Counted from the stretch's first letter, positions 52,626 through 61,735 are shown. The stretch is DNA of 64,000 bases from Comamonadaceae bacterium (GCA_004144865.1 SEAY01000007.1:1-64000), one strand, 5' to 3'. Numbers and translations are program-made. The notes: a model not told the origin generated them from the letters alone.

Positions 52626-53582
52626 ATGAAGCGCCTCGCCACCTTCCTCGCCGCCACCCTGCTGGCCGCTGCCGCAGCGGCCCAGGGATTCCCTTCCAAG
52701 CCGATCAGGCTGGTCGTGCCGTTCACCGCCGGCAGCGGCACCGACATCATCGCCCGCACCGTCGGCGAGGTCATGGGTCGCAACCTGGGCCAGCCCGTGA
52801 TCGTGGAGAACAAGCCCGGCGCGGGCGGCACCATAGGCGCGGCACAGGTGGCCAAGAGCGAGCCCGACGGGCACACCATCCTGATCCACTCCTCCGGCCA
52901 CGCGCTGAATCCGGCCATCTACACCAACCTGCCGTACGACACCGTCAAGGACCTCACGGGCGTGACGCCGCTCGTTGCGCTGCCGAACGTGCTGGTGGTC
53001 GCACCGGCGAAGGGCTGGAAGTCGGTGGGCGACATGGTCACGGCCGCGCGGGCGAAGCCGGGCCAGATGAACTTCGCCTCCGCCGGCATGGGGAGCGCGA
53101 CGCACATGAACGCCGAGAAGTTCAAGCTGCGAGCGGGCTTCGATGCGCAGCACGTTCCCTTCAAGGGTACGCCGGAAGCGATCAGCGACGTGATCGGCGG
53201 GCGCAACGATTTCTTCTTCGCGCCGCTGTCGTCCGCACTGCCGCTGATCAAGGACGGCAGGCTGCAGGCCCTCGCCGTGAGCACGGCGCAGCGTTCGCCC
53301 GCGCTGCCGGAGGTGCCGACCACCGTGGAAGCCGGGGTGCCCGGATCCGACTACACCTTCTGGGTCGGAATGATCGTGCCGTCGGCGACGCCGGCGCCCG
53401 TGGTCAAGCGGCTGCACGAGGAGGCACTCAAGGCCCTGGCCACCCCCGAGGTGAAGGAGCGGCTGGTGAAGCTGGGGGCCGAGGCCTTCACCATGGAGCC
53501 CGCGGCTTTCAACGCGTACATCCGCACCGAGATGGACTCTGCCGCGCAGATCGCGAAGGCGGCGAACCTGAAGGCGCAGTGA
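52626..53582 (+). CDS. Bug family tripartite tricarboxylate binding protein
   Basis: A 318-residue second binding protein with signal peptide (LATFLAATLLAAAAAAQ). Family markers are FPSKPIRLVVPFTAGSGTDIIARTVGEVM, VIVENKPGAGGTIGAAQVA and PFKGTPEAISDVIGGRNDFFF. It lies directly before maleylacetate reductase, in the hydroxyquinol cluster, so it may bind an aromatic precursor. An aggag ribosome site precedes the ATG. Confidence 0.93.
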   Translation: MKRLATFLAATLLAAAAAAQGFPSKPIRLVVPFTAGSGTDIIARTVGEVMGRNLGQPVIVENKPGAGGTIGAAQVAKSEPDGHTILIHSSGHALNPAIYTNLPYDTVKDLTGVTPLVALPNVLVVAPAKGWKSVGDMVTAARAKPGQMNFASAGMGSATHMNAEKFKLRAGFDAQHVPFKGTPEAISDVIGGRNDFFFAPLSSALPLIKDGRLQALAVSTAQRSPALPEVPTTVEAGVPGSDYTFWVGMIVPSATPAPVVKRLHEEALKALATPEVKERLVKLGAEAFTMEPAAFNAYIRTEMDSAAQIAKAANLKAQ

Positions 53583-53634
53583 GGGGCAGGCCCGGCCAGC
53601 CTAAAGTAGCGGCTGCGAACCCGGGGAGCGAAGC

Positions 53635-54696
53635 TTGAAGGATTTCATCTACATCGGCCGGCCGGCACGCGTCCTCTTCGGCGCCGGCACGCTGCGCCAG
53701 CTGCCGGCGGAGCTGGACCGGCTGCGCGTGCACAAGGCGCTGGTGCTCTCGACGCCGGAACAGCGGGCCTCGGCGGAGCAGGTCGCCGCGCTGCTTGGCG
53801 AGCGCGCGGCCGGCGTGTTCGACCGCGCGGTGATGCACGTCCCGATCGAGACGGCGCGCGAGGCGCGGGAGCATGCCGCGCGCATAGGCGCGGACTGCGC
53901 CGTGGCGATCGGTGGCGGCTCCACCATCGGTTTGGGCAAGGCGATCGCGCTCGAGTCGTCGCTGCCCATCGTCGCGATCCCGACCACCTATGCGGGCTCG
54001 GAGATGACGACGATCTACGGGATCACCGAAGGCGGGATGAAGAAGACCGGCCGCGAAGACCGGGTGCTGCCGCGCACGGTGGTCTACGACCCCGAGCTGA
54101 CGCTGGGGCTGCCGGTGACGATGAGCATCACCAGCGGGATGAACGCGATCGCGCATGCGGCCGAGGGCCTCTACTCCGCCAGCACGAATCCCATCATCGA
54201 CCTGATGGCGGAAGAAGGCATCCGTGCCCTGGGCCTGGCGCTGCCCCGGTTGCGCGCGCAGCCGCGCGACCTGGAGGTGCGCGGCAATGCGCTGTATGGG
54301 GCGTGGCTGTGCGGCACGGTGCTGGCTTCCGTGGACATGGCCCTGCACCACAAGCTGTGCCACACGCTGGGCGGGACCTTCAACCTGCCGCACGCCGAGA
54401 CGCACACCATCGTGCTGCCGCATGCGCTGGCCTACAACGGGCAAGCCGCGCCCGAAGCCATGCGCCGCGTGGCCCGCGCGCTGCAGGCGAAGAGCGCGCC
54501 GCAGGCCGTGTTCGACCTGGCCCGCGACAACGGCGCGCCGGTCGCGCTGCGCGACGTCGGCATGAAGGCGCAGGACCTCGACCGCGCCTGCGACATCGCG
54601 CTGCAGAACCAGTACCCGAATCCGCGGCCGCTGGAGCGCGCGGCGATCCGGCAATTGCTGCAGGATGCGTTCGAGGGGAATCGGCCGGTCCATTGA
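53635..54696 (+). CDS. maleylacetate reductase
   Basis: A 353-residue iron-alcohol-dehydrogenase-fold enzyme starting at TTG with a ggggag site. It reduces maleylacetate to 3-oxoadipate with NAD(P)H. Seen are VLFGAGTLRQLPAELDRL, AIGGGSTIGLGKAIAL near residue 93, PTTYAGSEMTTIYGITEGGMKKTG, and the C-terminal metal/substrate region HHKLCHTLGGTFNLPHAETHTIVLPHALAYN near 240-270. With the dioxygenase at 57544 and pcaIJF it completes the hydroxyquinol route. Confidence 0.93.
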   Translation: MKDFIYIGRPARVLFGAGTLRQLPAELDRLRVHKALVLSTPEQRASAEQVAALLGERAAGVFDRAVMHVPIETAREAREHAARIGADCAVAIGGGSTIGLGKAIALESSLPIVAIPTTYAGSEMTTIYGITEGGMKKTGREDRVLPRTVVYDPELTLGLPVTMSITSGMNAIAHAAEGLYSASTNPIIDLMAEEGIRALGLALPRLRAQPRDLEVRGNALYGAWLCGTVLASVDMALHHKLCHTLGGTFNLPHAETHTIVLPHALAYNGQAAPEAMRRVARALQAKSAPQAVFDLARDNGAPVALRDVGMKAQDLDRACDIALQNQYPNPRPLERAAIRQLLQDAFEGNRPVH

Positions 54697-54774
54697 CGTC
54701 TTCCCCGCGCAGGCGGGGACCCAGGGCATCCGGACTTCCTGAACGCCCTGGATTCCCGCCTGCGCGGGAATGAC
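54697..54774. repeat. REP/BIME-like two-arm repeat
   Basis: The left arm cgtcttccccgcgcaggcgg and the right arm cctggattcccgcctgcgcg form an inverted pair. No terminator lies between them in this copy. It sits between the convergent maleylacetate reductase and FAD monooxygenase genes. Confidence 0.8.
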
Positions 54775-54852
54775 GGCATTGGTAGGCTGGCGGTGAGCGC
54801 GAAGCCGAACCCCAGCGGTCTGCGAAGCGCCAGTGCTCTCTCCGCACCTCTC

Positions 54853-56517
54853 CTAGCCGCCGCGCGCGCGGCGCAGCACGCGCTCCGCATCCTCCGCCTC
54901 GCTGCCGCGCCAGGCCACGATCTGGTCCGGCCGGATCAGCGCGAGCGGCGCTTCGTACAGCTCGCGCAGCGCAGGATCCGGATGGTGCACCACTTTCAGG
55001 TCCATGCCCATGGCCTGCGAGCTGCGGATGAAAGGCGCGACGTCCGGCGGCTCGGGACCCAGCGCCAGCAGCGTCCACTCCACATGGAAGGTATCGAAGA
55101 GCGAGCGCCCGTCCGCCAGCCACGCGTGCGGGGGGCGTCCGCCGGGGCAGGCGGTCGGCACGTAGTCGTTGGCCGCGTCCGGCGGCGGCGCGTTTCCGTC
55201 CGGCACGATGACTGGCGAGCCGTCGTAGCGCCCGCCGAACGTCACGCCGGGAATGTTGAACTCCAGCCGTACGTGGGCGTTGAGGTGCTCCGAAGCCGCC
55301 GCGCGCTCCTGCGCGCCCGCCGCACTGCCTTCCTCCAGCACGGGCCGCGCCGGGTACAAGCCGACCGAATCGGCGAACTGGCGCGCATAGCCGGTGTTGC
55401 GCACGGCGAGGGGCTGCCGCTCGGGCTCATAGCTGTCCAGCAGCGACGGCGGGGCGGCCCCGCGCAGCACGCTCGCGAGCTTCCACCCGAGGTTCACCGC
55501 ATCCTCGACCGCCGTGTTGTAGCCCAGCCCGCCCGTGGGCGTGAAAAGGTGCGCCGCGTCGCCCGCGATGAAGACGCGCCCGCGCTGGAACGACTGCGCC
55601 ACCAGCGAGTGCCCGGCCGTCCAGGTGCCGCAGGAGAGCACCTCGATGTCGATCTCGCGCCCCAGTGCCTGCGCGAACACGCGTCGCGCATCGGCCTCGC
55701 CCCAGGCATCCGCGTCCTCCCCTTCGTGCACCGCGGCGTGGAAGGCGAACTCGGCGCGGCCGTCCACCGAAGCCATGAAGGCGCGCCGCTGCGCATTGAA
55801 GGACACGTACATCCACGCCCGCGCGTGCGGGAACACCTCGTAGAAGCCGGGAGCGCGCAGGTACACGGCGAACATCTGCCCACCCATGAAGTCGCGCCGC
55901 ACGCCGCTGGCGCCGGCCCACGGAATGCCCAGCGTGCGCCGCACCAGGCTGCGCGGACCGTCGGCGCCCACGAGGTATCGCGCGCGCACTTCCTGCACCG
56001 GCCCGCCCGCCGTGGGCTGCACGCGCGCCACGATGTCTTCGCCGGTGTCCCGGAACTCCAGCAGCTGCCAGCCGTAACGGACGTCGTTGCCCGCGTGCGC
56101 CTCCGCGTGGCGGCGCAGCACGGCCTCCACGAACTTCTGCGACACGCGGTGCGGCAGTTCCGCCGCGCTCCACGAGCCGGTCATGCCGCGCACGTTGCGC
56201 ACCGCTTGTTCCGCGGTGGGCAGGGACAGGCGCGCGAGCTCGTACCCCGTGTACCGCGTGAAGTAGGCGATGTCGGTGGGATGGTCGGCGGGCAGGCCTT
56301 GCGCGCGTACCTCCTGGGCGAAGCCGAGGCGCCGGAAGTGCTCCATGGTGCGCGCCTGCGTCGCGTTGGCCTGGGGGTTGAAGGCGGTGCCGGGCTTCAT
56401 GTCGACCAGCAGCGTGCGGATGCCGCGGCGGCCAAGCTCGTTGGCCAGCATCAGTCCGCACGGACCGCCGCCGGCGATGAGGACCTCCGTGCTCAGAACC
56501 CGAAGCGAGTCGTCCAC
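54853..56517 (-). CDS. FAD-dependent aromatic monooxygenase
   Basis: A 554-residue class A flavoprotein hydroxylase (PHBH/MhpA/resorcinol hydroxylase type). Motifs are VLIAGGGPCGLMLANELGRRG near residue 13, YLVGADGPRSLVRRTLG, and GDAAHLFTPTGGLGYNTAVEDAVNLGWKLA near 300. A thioredoxin-like C-terminal domain follows. I use the GTG at 56517, which overlaps the end of the LysR gene by 25 bp; longer frames run through that gene. Given the adjacent hydroxyquinol dioxygenase, it may hydroxylate a resorcinol- or hydroquinone-type compound to hydroxyquinol. Confidence 0.88.
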   Translation of the reverse strand: MDDSLRVLSTEVLIAGGGPCGLMLANELGRRGIRTLLVDMKPGTAFNPQANATQARTMEHFRRLGFAQEVRAQGLPADHPTDIAYFTRYTGYELARLSLPTAEQAVRNVRGMTGSWSAAELPHRVSQKFVEAVLRRHAEAHAGNDVRYGWQLLEFRDTGEDIVARVQPTAGGPVQEVRARYLVGADGPRSLVRRTLGIPWAGASGVRRDFMGGQMFAVYLRAPGFYEVFPHARAWMYVSFNAQRRAFMASVDGRAEFAFHAAVHEGEDADAWGEADARRVFAQALGREIDIEVLSCGTWTAGHSLVAQSFQRGRVFIAGDAAHLFTPTGGLGYNTAVEDAVNLGWKLASVLRGAAPPSLLDSYEPERQPLAVRNTGYARQFADSVGLYPARPVLEEGSAAGAQERAAASEHLNAHVRLEFNIPGVTFGGRYDGSPVIVPDGNAPPPDAANDYVPTACPGGRPPHAWLADGRSLFDTFHVEWTLLALGPEPPDVAPFIRSSQAMGMDLKVVHHPDPALRELYEAPLALIRPDQIVAWRGSEAEDAERVLRRARGG

Positions 56518-57419
56518 TTGCGTTCGTACTCCATGCGGCCGAAATGTTCGGCCATGAAATCGATGAAGGTGCGCACCTTGGCCGTCAGGTGCTTGCGGCT
56601 GGGATACGCCAGGTTCACGGTCAGGCGCGGCAGGTCCCAAGCGTCGAGCACGGGCACCAGCCGGCCGGCCACGATGTCGTCGTAGACCACGTAGGTGGGC
56701 TGCACCAGGATGCCCAGGCCTTCCAGCGCGGCGGCGCGTATCACCTGGCCGTCGTTGGATTCCAGCACGCCCTTGATGGAGACCGCGGTCGACTCGCCGT
56801 CGCGCGTGAAGCGCAGCTCGTGTGGGTTGTTGGCGTAGGTGTAGACCAGCAGCGCATGCCGCGCCAGGTCGTCGAGCGTGCGCGGCGTGCCCGCGCGACC
56901 GAGATAGCCGGGCGAGGCGGCCAGGATGCGCCGCGTCTCGGCGAGCCGGCGGATCGTGATGTTCGAGTCCGGCTCGAACTCGCGCGTGCGGATCGCCACG
57001 TCGATGTTGTTGTCGATCAGGTCCAGGTAGCGGTTGGCCGTCTCGACGTGCACCGTCACGTTGGGATAGCGCCGCGTGTACTCCGGCAGCAGCGGTGCGA
57101 TGTGCCGCATGGCGAAGGACATGGAGGCGGTGACGCGCAGCGTGCCCGTGGGATTGAGCGTGGACGCATTGACGGCCGACTCGGCGTCCTTCAGCTCCGC
57201 CAGGATCGCCTTGCTGCGGCGCAGGAACTCCTGCCCCGGCTCGGTGAGGTACAGCCGCCGCGTGTTGCGCTCCACCAGCCGCGCGCCCAGCCGCTCCTCC
57301 AGCGCCGAGAGGTGGCGGCTCGCGGCGGCATTGGACAGACCCAGTTCCTCCGCCGCACGGCTCAGGCTGCCGCTCTCGGCCACCTGCACGAACAACGCCA
57401 TCTCGGTCCAGCGATCCAA
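56493..57419 (-). CDS. LysR family regulator of the hydroxyquinol cluster
   Basis: A 308-residue LysR regulator. I choose the TTG at 57419, which has an aggag site 8 bp upstream and leaves a full helix-turn-helix (LDRWTEMALFVQVAESGSLSRAAEELGLSNAAASRHLSALEERLGARL, residues 1-50). It belongs to the CrgA/DsdC-like subgroup. It diverges from the dioxygenase gene with a 124-bp spacer and overlaps the monooxygenase gene, so it probably controls both in response to an aromatic intermediate. Confidence 0.88.
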   Translation of the reverse strand: MDRWTEMALFVQVAESGSLSRAAEELGLSNAAASRHLSALEERLGARLVERNTRRLYLTEPGQEFLRRSKAILAELKDAESAVNASTLNPTGTLRVTASMSFAMRHIAPLLPEYTRRYPNVTVHVETANRYLDLIDNNIDVAIRTREFEPDSNITIRRLAETRRILAASPGYLGRAGTPRTLDDLARHALLVYTYANNPHELRFTRDGESTAVSIKGVLESNDGQVIRAAALEGLGILVQPTYVVYDDIVAGRLVPVLDAWDLPRLTVNLAYPSRKHLTAKVRTFIDFMAEHFGRMEYERKWTTRFGF

Positions 57420-57543
57420 GGGTAGGTCTCCTGCCGGGGATTGTCGCTCGGCTTTCTTTCGCCCCGCGGAAAACTCATTTGCCGCGCCGCGCTTTCGCGT
57501 GCCGGGGGCGGGCCCTAGAGTGGCGCCAGGAGATCCCACCCGC

Positions 57544-58383
57544 ATGCGCAACCTCACCCAGGACAACATCACGCAGGCCGTCATCGCCCGCATGGCCGAG
57601 ACACCCGACCCGCGGCTGAAGGAGATCATGACCAGCCTCGTGCAGCACCTGCACGCGTTCGCGCGCGAGGTGAAGCTGACCGAGGCCGAATGGTTCCGGG
57701 GCATCGAGTTCCTCACCCGCGTCGGCCACAAGACCGACGACCAGCGCCAGGAGTTCATCCTGCTGTCGGACACGCTGGGCCTGTCCATGCTGACGGTGGC
57801 GATGAACAACGACAAGCCGGCGGGCTGCACCGAATCCACCGTGTTCGGCCCCTTCTACGTGGAGGGCGCGCCGAACTTCGACCTCGGCGAGGACGTGGCG
57901 CAAGGCGCGGCCGGCGTGCCGTGCCAGGTGCGGGGCACGGTGCGCGGCCTCGACGGCGAGCCGGTTCCCGGCGCGGAGATCCACGTCTGGCAGGCCGATG
58001 CCGAGGGCAAGTACGACGTGCAGCGCGATGGGCTGCCGGGCCACCAGGCGCGCGGCGTGCTGCACGCCAACGGCCGGGGCGAGTATCACTTCAAGTCCAT
58101 CCTGGCCGAGGCCTATCCCATCCCGGACGACGGCCCCGTCGGCGACATGCTGCGTGCGATGAAGCGCCACCCGTGGCGGCCGGCACACCTGCACTTCATG
58201 ATCAAGGCGCCGGGCTACGAGACGCTGATCACGCACGTGTTCCGCGACGGCGATGCCTATCTCGACTCGGACGCCGTGTTCGGCGTGCGCCAGTCCCTCG
58301 TCGCCGACTGGAAGAAGCAGGCGGACGGCAACTACCTGGTGGAATACGACTTCGTGCTGAACCGCGCGCAGGAGCCGCGTTGA
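57544..58383 (+). CDS. hydroxyquinol 1,2-dioxygenase (intradiol type)
   Basis: A 279-residue non-haem iron(III) intradiol dioxygenase opening hydroxyquinol to maleylacetate. The N-terminal helical dimerisation domain (residues 1-95) is followed by the catalytic beta domain. Likely iron ligands are Tyr in TVFGPFYVEGAP, Tyr in EAYPIPDDGPVG, and the two His in WRPAHLHFMIKAPG. The start FEILTRVGHKTDDQRQEF-type region and the long N-domain favour the hydroxyquinol group over catechol dioxygenases; biochemical specificity is inferred. The stop overlaps the next gene (TTGA). Confidence 0.9.
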   Translation: MRNLTQDNITQAVIARMAETPDPRLKEIMTSLVQHLHAFAREVKLTEAEWFRGIEFLTRVGHKTDDQRQEFILLSDTLGLSMLTVAMNNDKPAGCTESTVFGPFYVEGAPNFDLGEDVAQGAAGVPCQVRGTVRGLDGEPVPGAEIHVWQADAEGKYDVQRDGLPGHQARGVLHANGRGEYHFKSILAEAYPIPDDGPVGDMLRAMKRHPWRPAHLHFMIKAPGYETLITHVFRDGDAYLDSDAVFGVRQSLVADWKKQADGNYLVEYDFVLNRAQEPR

Positions 58384-58685
58384 TCCGCCACATCGTGATG
58401 TGGAACGTGCGGGGCGAGACGCCGGACGAAAAGGCGGCGAATGTGGCGCGCCTGAAGCGCAGTTTCGACAGCCTGCGCGGCCGCGTGCCCGGCCTGCTGC
58501 ACCTGGAGATCGGCGTGGACACCAGCCGTGCCGACTACGCGTGCGACGTGGTCCTGTTCAGCGTGTTCGAGTCGCAGGCGGCGCTGGATGCCTACGCCGC
58601 GCATCCCGAGCATTTGCGCGTGAAGCAGGAACTCGGCGACATGCGGATCGCGCGCTACCAAGTGGACTATCCAGCGGGAGACTGA
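58380..58685 (+). CDS. Dabb (stress-responsive A/B barrel) domain protein
   Basis: A 101-residue protein starting at TTG inside the dioxygenase stop (ttga), with an aggag site 7 bp upstream. It shows IRHIVMWNVRG, HLEIGVDTSRADYACDVVLFSVFES and AYAAHPEHLRVKQEL, the signature of dimeric Dabb barrels. Relatives include small enzymes acting on polyketide or aromatic intermediates, and others have no known role. Tight coupling to the dioxygenase suggests a helper enzyme of the pathway. Confidence 0.87.
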   Translation: MIRHIVMWNVRGETPDEKAANVARLKRSFDSLRGRVPGLLHLEIGVDTSRADYACDVVLFSVFESQAALDAYAAHPEHLRVKQELGDMRIARYQVDYPAGD

Positions 58686-58687
58686 CC

Positions 58688-60031
58688 ATGCCCAACACGC
58701 TGATCCGCAACGCCACCATCGTCACGATGGACAGCCAGGGCGACCTCCCGGTGGGCGACCTCCTGGTGCACCAGGACCGCATCGAGGCGATCGCGCCCGC
58801 GATCGACGCCGACGACGCGGAAGTGGTGGATGCCACCGGCTGCATCGTCATCCCCGGCCTGGTCAATGCGCACATGCACACCTGGCAGACCGCGCTGCGC
58901 GGCGTGGCGGCCAACTGGACGCTGCTGGAATACTTCCAGAAGATGCACGCCGGCCTGGCCACGGCGTTCGCGCCGGAGGACCTGTTCATCGCCACGCGCA
59001 TGGGCGCCCTGAACCAGCTGAACTGCGGCACCACCACGCTGGCGGACTGGTGCCACAACAACCCGACGCCGGGCCACAACGACGCGGCGATCGAGGGCCT
59101 GCTCTCCACCGGCATCCGCGCCGCGTTCTTCCACGGCACGCCCAAGCCCGATCCGAAGCCGGGGCAGGTGCCGTTCTGGGAGGTGCCGCATCCGCGCAAG
59201 GAGGTCGAGCGGCTGCTCGCGGCGCACCAGGGCAAGGCACTGCTGTCCATCCAGGCCGCCGTGCTGGGCCCGCACTACTCCACGCTGGACGTGGCGATGC
59301 ACGACTTCCGCATGGCGCGCGAGCTGGGGCTGATCGCCAGCCTGCACCAGGGCGGCGGCGCCGCGCGCACGCCCGATGGCTGGGAACGGCTGGAGGCTGC
59401 GGGCCTGCTCGGGCCCAACATCAACATCGTGCATGGCCATGCGCTCAGCGACGCGCAGCTCGAGCGCTTCTGCGGCCTGGGCATGAGCTTCTCGGCCGCC
59501 GCCGAAAGCGAGATGTCGCAGGGCCACGGCCATCCGCTGACGGGCCGGCTGCTCCGCTTCGGCCGTGCGCCGTCGCTGGGCGTGGACCTGGAAAGCGTGC
59601 TCTCGGGCGACATGCTCACGCAGGCGCGCGTTGCGCTGGGCATCCAGCGCAGCCTGGACAACGTCGCCTACCGCGAGCAGCACGGCACCATTCCGCCCAC
59701 TTCCACCATCACCACGCGCGAAGCGCTGGCGTGGGTGACCGTGGAGGGCGCCCGCATGCTGCGGCAGCTGGATCGCATCGGCACGCTGGCGCCGGGCAAG
59801 CAGGCCGACCTGGTGCTGGTGCGGGCGAGCGACCTCAACATGCAGCCGGTGCACGACCCGGTGAGCAGCGTGGTGTTCCAGGCGTCGCTCGCCAACATCG
59901 ACAGCGTGATGGTGGCGGGCCAATGGAGGAAGCGCGCGGGGGAGCTGCTGGCCGGCGACCTGCGCGCCGACCTGCAGAAGCTGCGCGCCTCGGGGCTGAA
60001 GATCACCCGGGCGATGGGCCTCGCCGCCTAG
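58688..60031 (+). CDS. amidohydrolase, TRZ/ATZ (cytosine deaminase-like) family
   Basis: A 447-residue metal-dependent hydrolase. The metal-binding HxH is in PGLVNAHMHTWQTALRG near residue 63; other ligands are His in ASLHQGGGA, His in NIVHGHALSD and an Asp in GVDLESVLSGDML. Such enzymes deaminate or dechlorinate N-heterocycles such as guanine, 8-oxoguanine or triazines. The substrate is not known. Here it is 2 bp after the Dabb gene in the hydroxyquinol cluster, which hints at a nitrogen-containing starting compound. Confidence 0.88.
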   Translation: MPNTLIRNATIVTMDSQGDLPVGDLLVHQDRIEAIAPAIDADDAEVVDATGCIVIPGLVNAHMHTWQTALRGVAANWTLLEYFQKMHAGLATAFAPEDLFIATRMGALNQLNCGTTTLADWCHNNPTPGHNDAAIEGLLSTGIRAAFFHGTPKPDPKPGQVPFWEVPHPRKEVERLLAAHQGKALLSIQAAVLGPHYSTLDVAMHDFRMARELGLIASLHQGGGAARTPDGWERLEAAGLLGPNINIVHGHALSDAQLERFCGLGMSFSAAAESEMSQGHGHPLTGRLLRFGRAPSLGVDLESVLSGDMLTQARVALGIQRSLDNVAYREQHGTIPPTSTITTREALAWVTVEGARMLRQLDRIGTLAPGKQADLVLVRASDLNMQPVHDPVSSVVFQASLANIDSVMVAGQWRKRAGELLAGDLRADLQKLRASGLKITRAMGLAA

Positions 60032-60058
60032 GAGGCTGCCCCCAGCGGCGCCCCGCGC

Positions 60059-60574
60059 TCAGGGAAACGCGGGGATGTCCGGCTCGGTGCCTTCGAGGTG
60101 CGCTTCGGGGTGCCGCGCGCGCAGGCGCGCTTCCACCGCCTCGACGCGCGACAGCGGCACGTCGACCATCATCAGGATCTGCCCCTCCTCGATCTGCGGA
60201 GCGAAGCGCCGCAGCCGCTTGCTGGGCGTGGAGACGCCGATCATGGTGGACGTCCAGGTGCCGAAGACGGCCCCCGCGACGGCCAGCAGTGCCGCGATGC
60301 CCCATTGCGGGTCGTCGCCGACGATCGGATAGTTCACCGCGACCAGGGCGCCCAGCAGGCCGCCCACCCCAGCGCCCACGATGAGGCCCATCTCGGCGGA
60401 GCGCACGACGTCCGAGGTCTGCAGCACGTTGGCGGCGTTCAGCCCCGACATGTCGCTGCCCTCGCGCGCCACGAAGTGGATGTGCCGCACCTCGATGCCG
60501 GCGAGCAGCAGGTCGTCCATCGCGGCCCACGCGCTCTCCTTGTTTGGCAGCAGCCAGTAGATTCGTCGGCTCAT
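60059..60574 (-). CDS. membrane protein, DUF1269-like
   Basis: A 171-residue protein starting at 60574 after a good aaggag site; an ATG 27 bp further upstream is less likely. The N-terminal soluble part (RIYWLLPNKESAWAAMDDLLLAGIEVRHIHFVAREG) looks like a small ferredoxin-fold. It is followed by two Gly-rich helices (MGLIVGAGVGGLLGALVAV and AALLAVAGAVFGTWTSTMIG) and a C-terminal soluble tail. This is the layout of stress-linked DUF1269 proteins. Function unknown. It lies 40 bp after the oxidase operon on the same strand. Confidence 0.75.
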   Translation of the reverse strand: MSRRIYWLLPNKESAWAAMDDLLLAGIEVRHIHFVAREGSDMSGLNAANVLQTSDVVRSAEMGLIVGAGVGGLLGALVAVNYPIVGDDPQWGIAALLAVAGAVFGTWTSTMIGVSTPSKRLRRFAPQIEEGQILMMVDVPLSRVEAVEARLRARHPEAHLEGTEPDIPAFP

Positions 60575-60614
60575 GGTCAACTCCTTGGGGCATGGCCCCA
60601 CGACAAGAATGCGG

Positions 60615-60989
60615 TCAATGCGCCGCCGGCTGTTCGCTCGCCGGAGCGAAGAAAGTGCCGCGCGACAGGAACGTGTAGTCGGCCTCCAGTGCGCCTATGC
60701 CCACCAGGGTGATCAGCAGCAGGGGAGGCACCAGGATCGCGTAGACCAGCGCCAGCCGTTCCCACAGCATGTGCATGAAGACGGCCACGATCAACCCCGC
60801 CTTCAGCAGCATGAAGACGATGATCAGCGACCAGCGCAGCAGGCCTTCCACGTGGAAGTAGTCGACCATGTACGAGGCCGCGCTGAGCACGAACAGCAGG
60901 GCCCAGATCTTGAAGTAGATGCCCAGCGGGTGCTGCTGGCCCGCTTCGTGCGGAACCGGCGGCGCATCGTGTTGTTCGGCATGTTCCAT
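60615..60989 (-). CDS. cytochrome c oxidase subunit IV family protein
   Basis: A 124-residue small subunit with a His-rich polar N-terminus (MEHAEQHDAPPVPHEAGQQHP) and three membrane helices: YFKIWALLFVLSAASYMVDYF, WSLIIVFMLLKAGLIVAVFMHM and LVYAILVPPLLLITLVGIGA. This is the CyoD/CtaF layout, which stabilises the oxidase core. It follows the subunit III genes by 11 bp. Confidence 0.88.
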   Translation of the reverse strand: MEHAEQHDAPPVPHEAGQQHPLGIYFKIWALLFVLSAASYMVDYFHVEGLLRWSLIIVFMLLKAGLIVAVFMHMLWERLALVYAILVPPLLLITLVGIGALEADYTFLSRGTFFAPASEQPAAH

Positions 60990-61000
60990 GGCGGGCTCCC

Positions 61001-61723
61001 TCACCAGAGGTAGAAGAACGCGAAGATGAAGACCCAGACGAGGTCCACGAAGTGCCAGTACAGGCCCATGATCTCGACGATCTCGTAGTTGCCCCTGCGT
61101 CCGGTCAGGAAGCCGGGCCGCTGCTGGTCGAGGTCCCCGCGCAGCACCTTCACGGCGACGATGGCCAGGAAGATCACCCCTATCGTCACGTGCGTGCCGT
61201 GGAACCCGGTGATCATGAAGAAGGAGGACCCGAACTGCGCCGCCCCCCAGGGGTTGCCCCAGGGCCGCACGCCTTCGGAGATCAGCTTGTACCACTCGAA
61301 GGCCTGCATGCCGACGAAGGTGGCGCCCAGCGCCGCCGTCGCGAGCAGCAGCCAGAAGGTCGTCCTGCGATCGCGTCGGTAGCCGTAGTTCACCGCCAGG
61401 GCCATGGTGCCGCTGCTGGTGATCAGCACGAAGGTCATGATCGCGATCAGCAGCAGGGGCACGTTGCGGCCGAACATCTCGAGCGAGAACACCTGGCTCG
61501 GGTTGGGCCACGCTACGGTCGTCGACATCCTCACCGTCATGTACGAGATCAGGAAGCTGCCGAAGATGAAGGTGTCGCTCAGCAGGAAGATCCACATCAT
61601 CGGCTTGCCCCAGGGCACGCCCTTGAAGGCGCGCTGGTCCGAGGCGACGTCGTCGACGGCGCCGCGCCAGCCTTCGCGCGGGGCGAGCGTCCCGGGGCCT
61701 GCGGCAGCTGCGTGGTTTCCCAT
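61001..61723 (-). CDS. haem-copper oxidase subunit III
   Basis: A 240-residue subunit III with five or more helices. Seen are KPMMWIFLLSDTFIFGSFLISYM, WPNPSQVFSLEMFG, GMQAFEWYKLISEGV, GFHGTHVTIGVIFLAIV and WHFVDLVWVFIFAFFYLW, all usual for the family. It is the second of two subunit III-type genes in this operon and the one closer to the canonical sequence. Confidence 0.92.
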   Translation of the reverse strand: MGNHAAAAGPGTLAPREGWRGAVDDVASDQRAFKGVPWGKPMMWIFLLSDTFIFGSFLISYMTVRMSTTVAWPNPSQVFSLEMFGRNVPLLLIAIMTFVLITSSGTMALAVNYGYRRDRRTTFWLLLATAALGATFVGMQAFEWYKLISEGVRPWGNPWGAAQFGSSFFMITGFHGTHVTIGVIFLAIVAVKVLRGDLDQQRPGFLTGRRGNYEIVEIMGLYWHFVDLVWVFIFAFFYLW

Positions 61724-61735
61724 GGCCCGGTCTCC

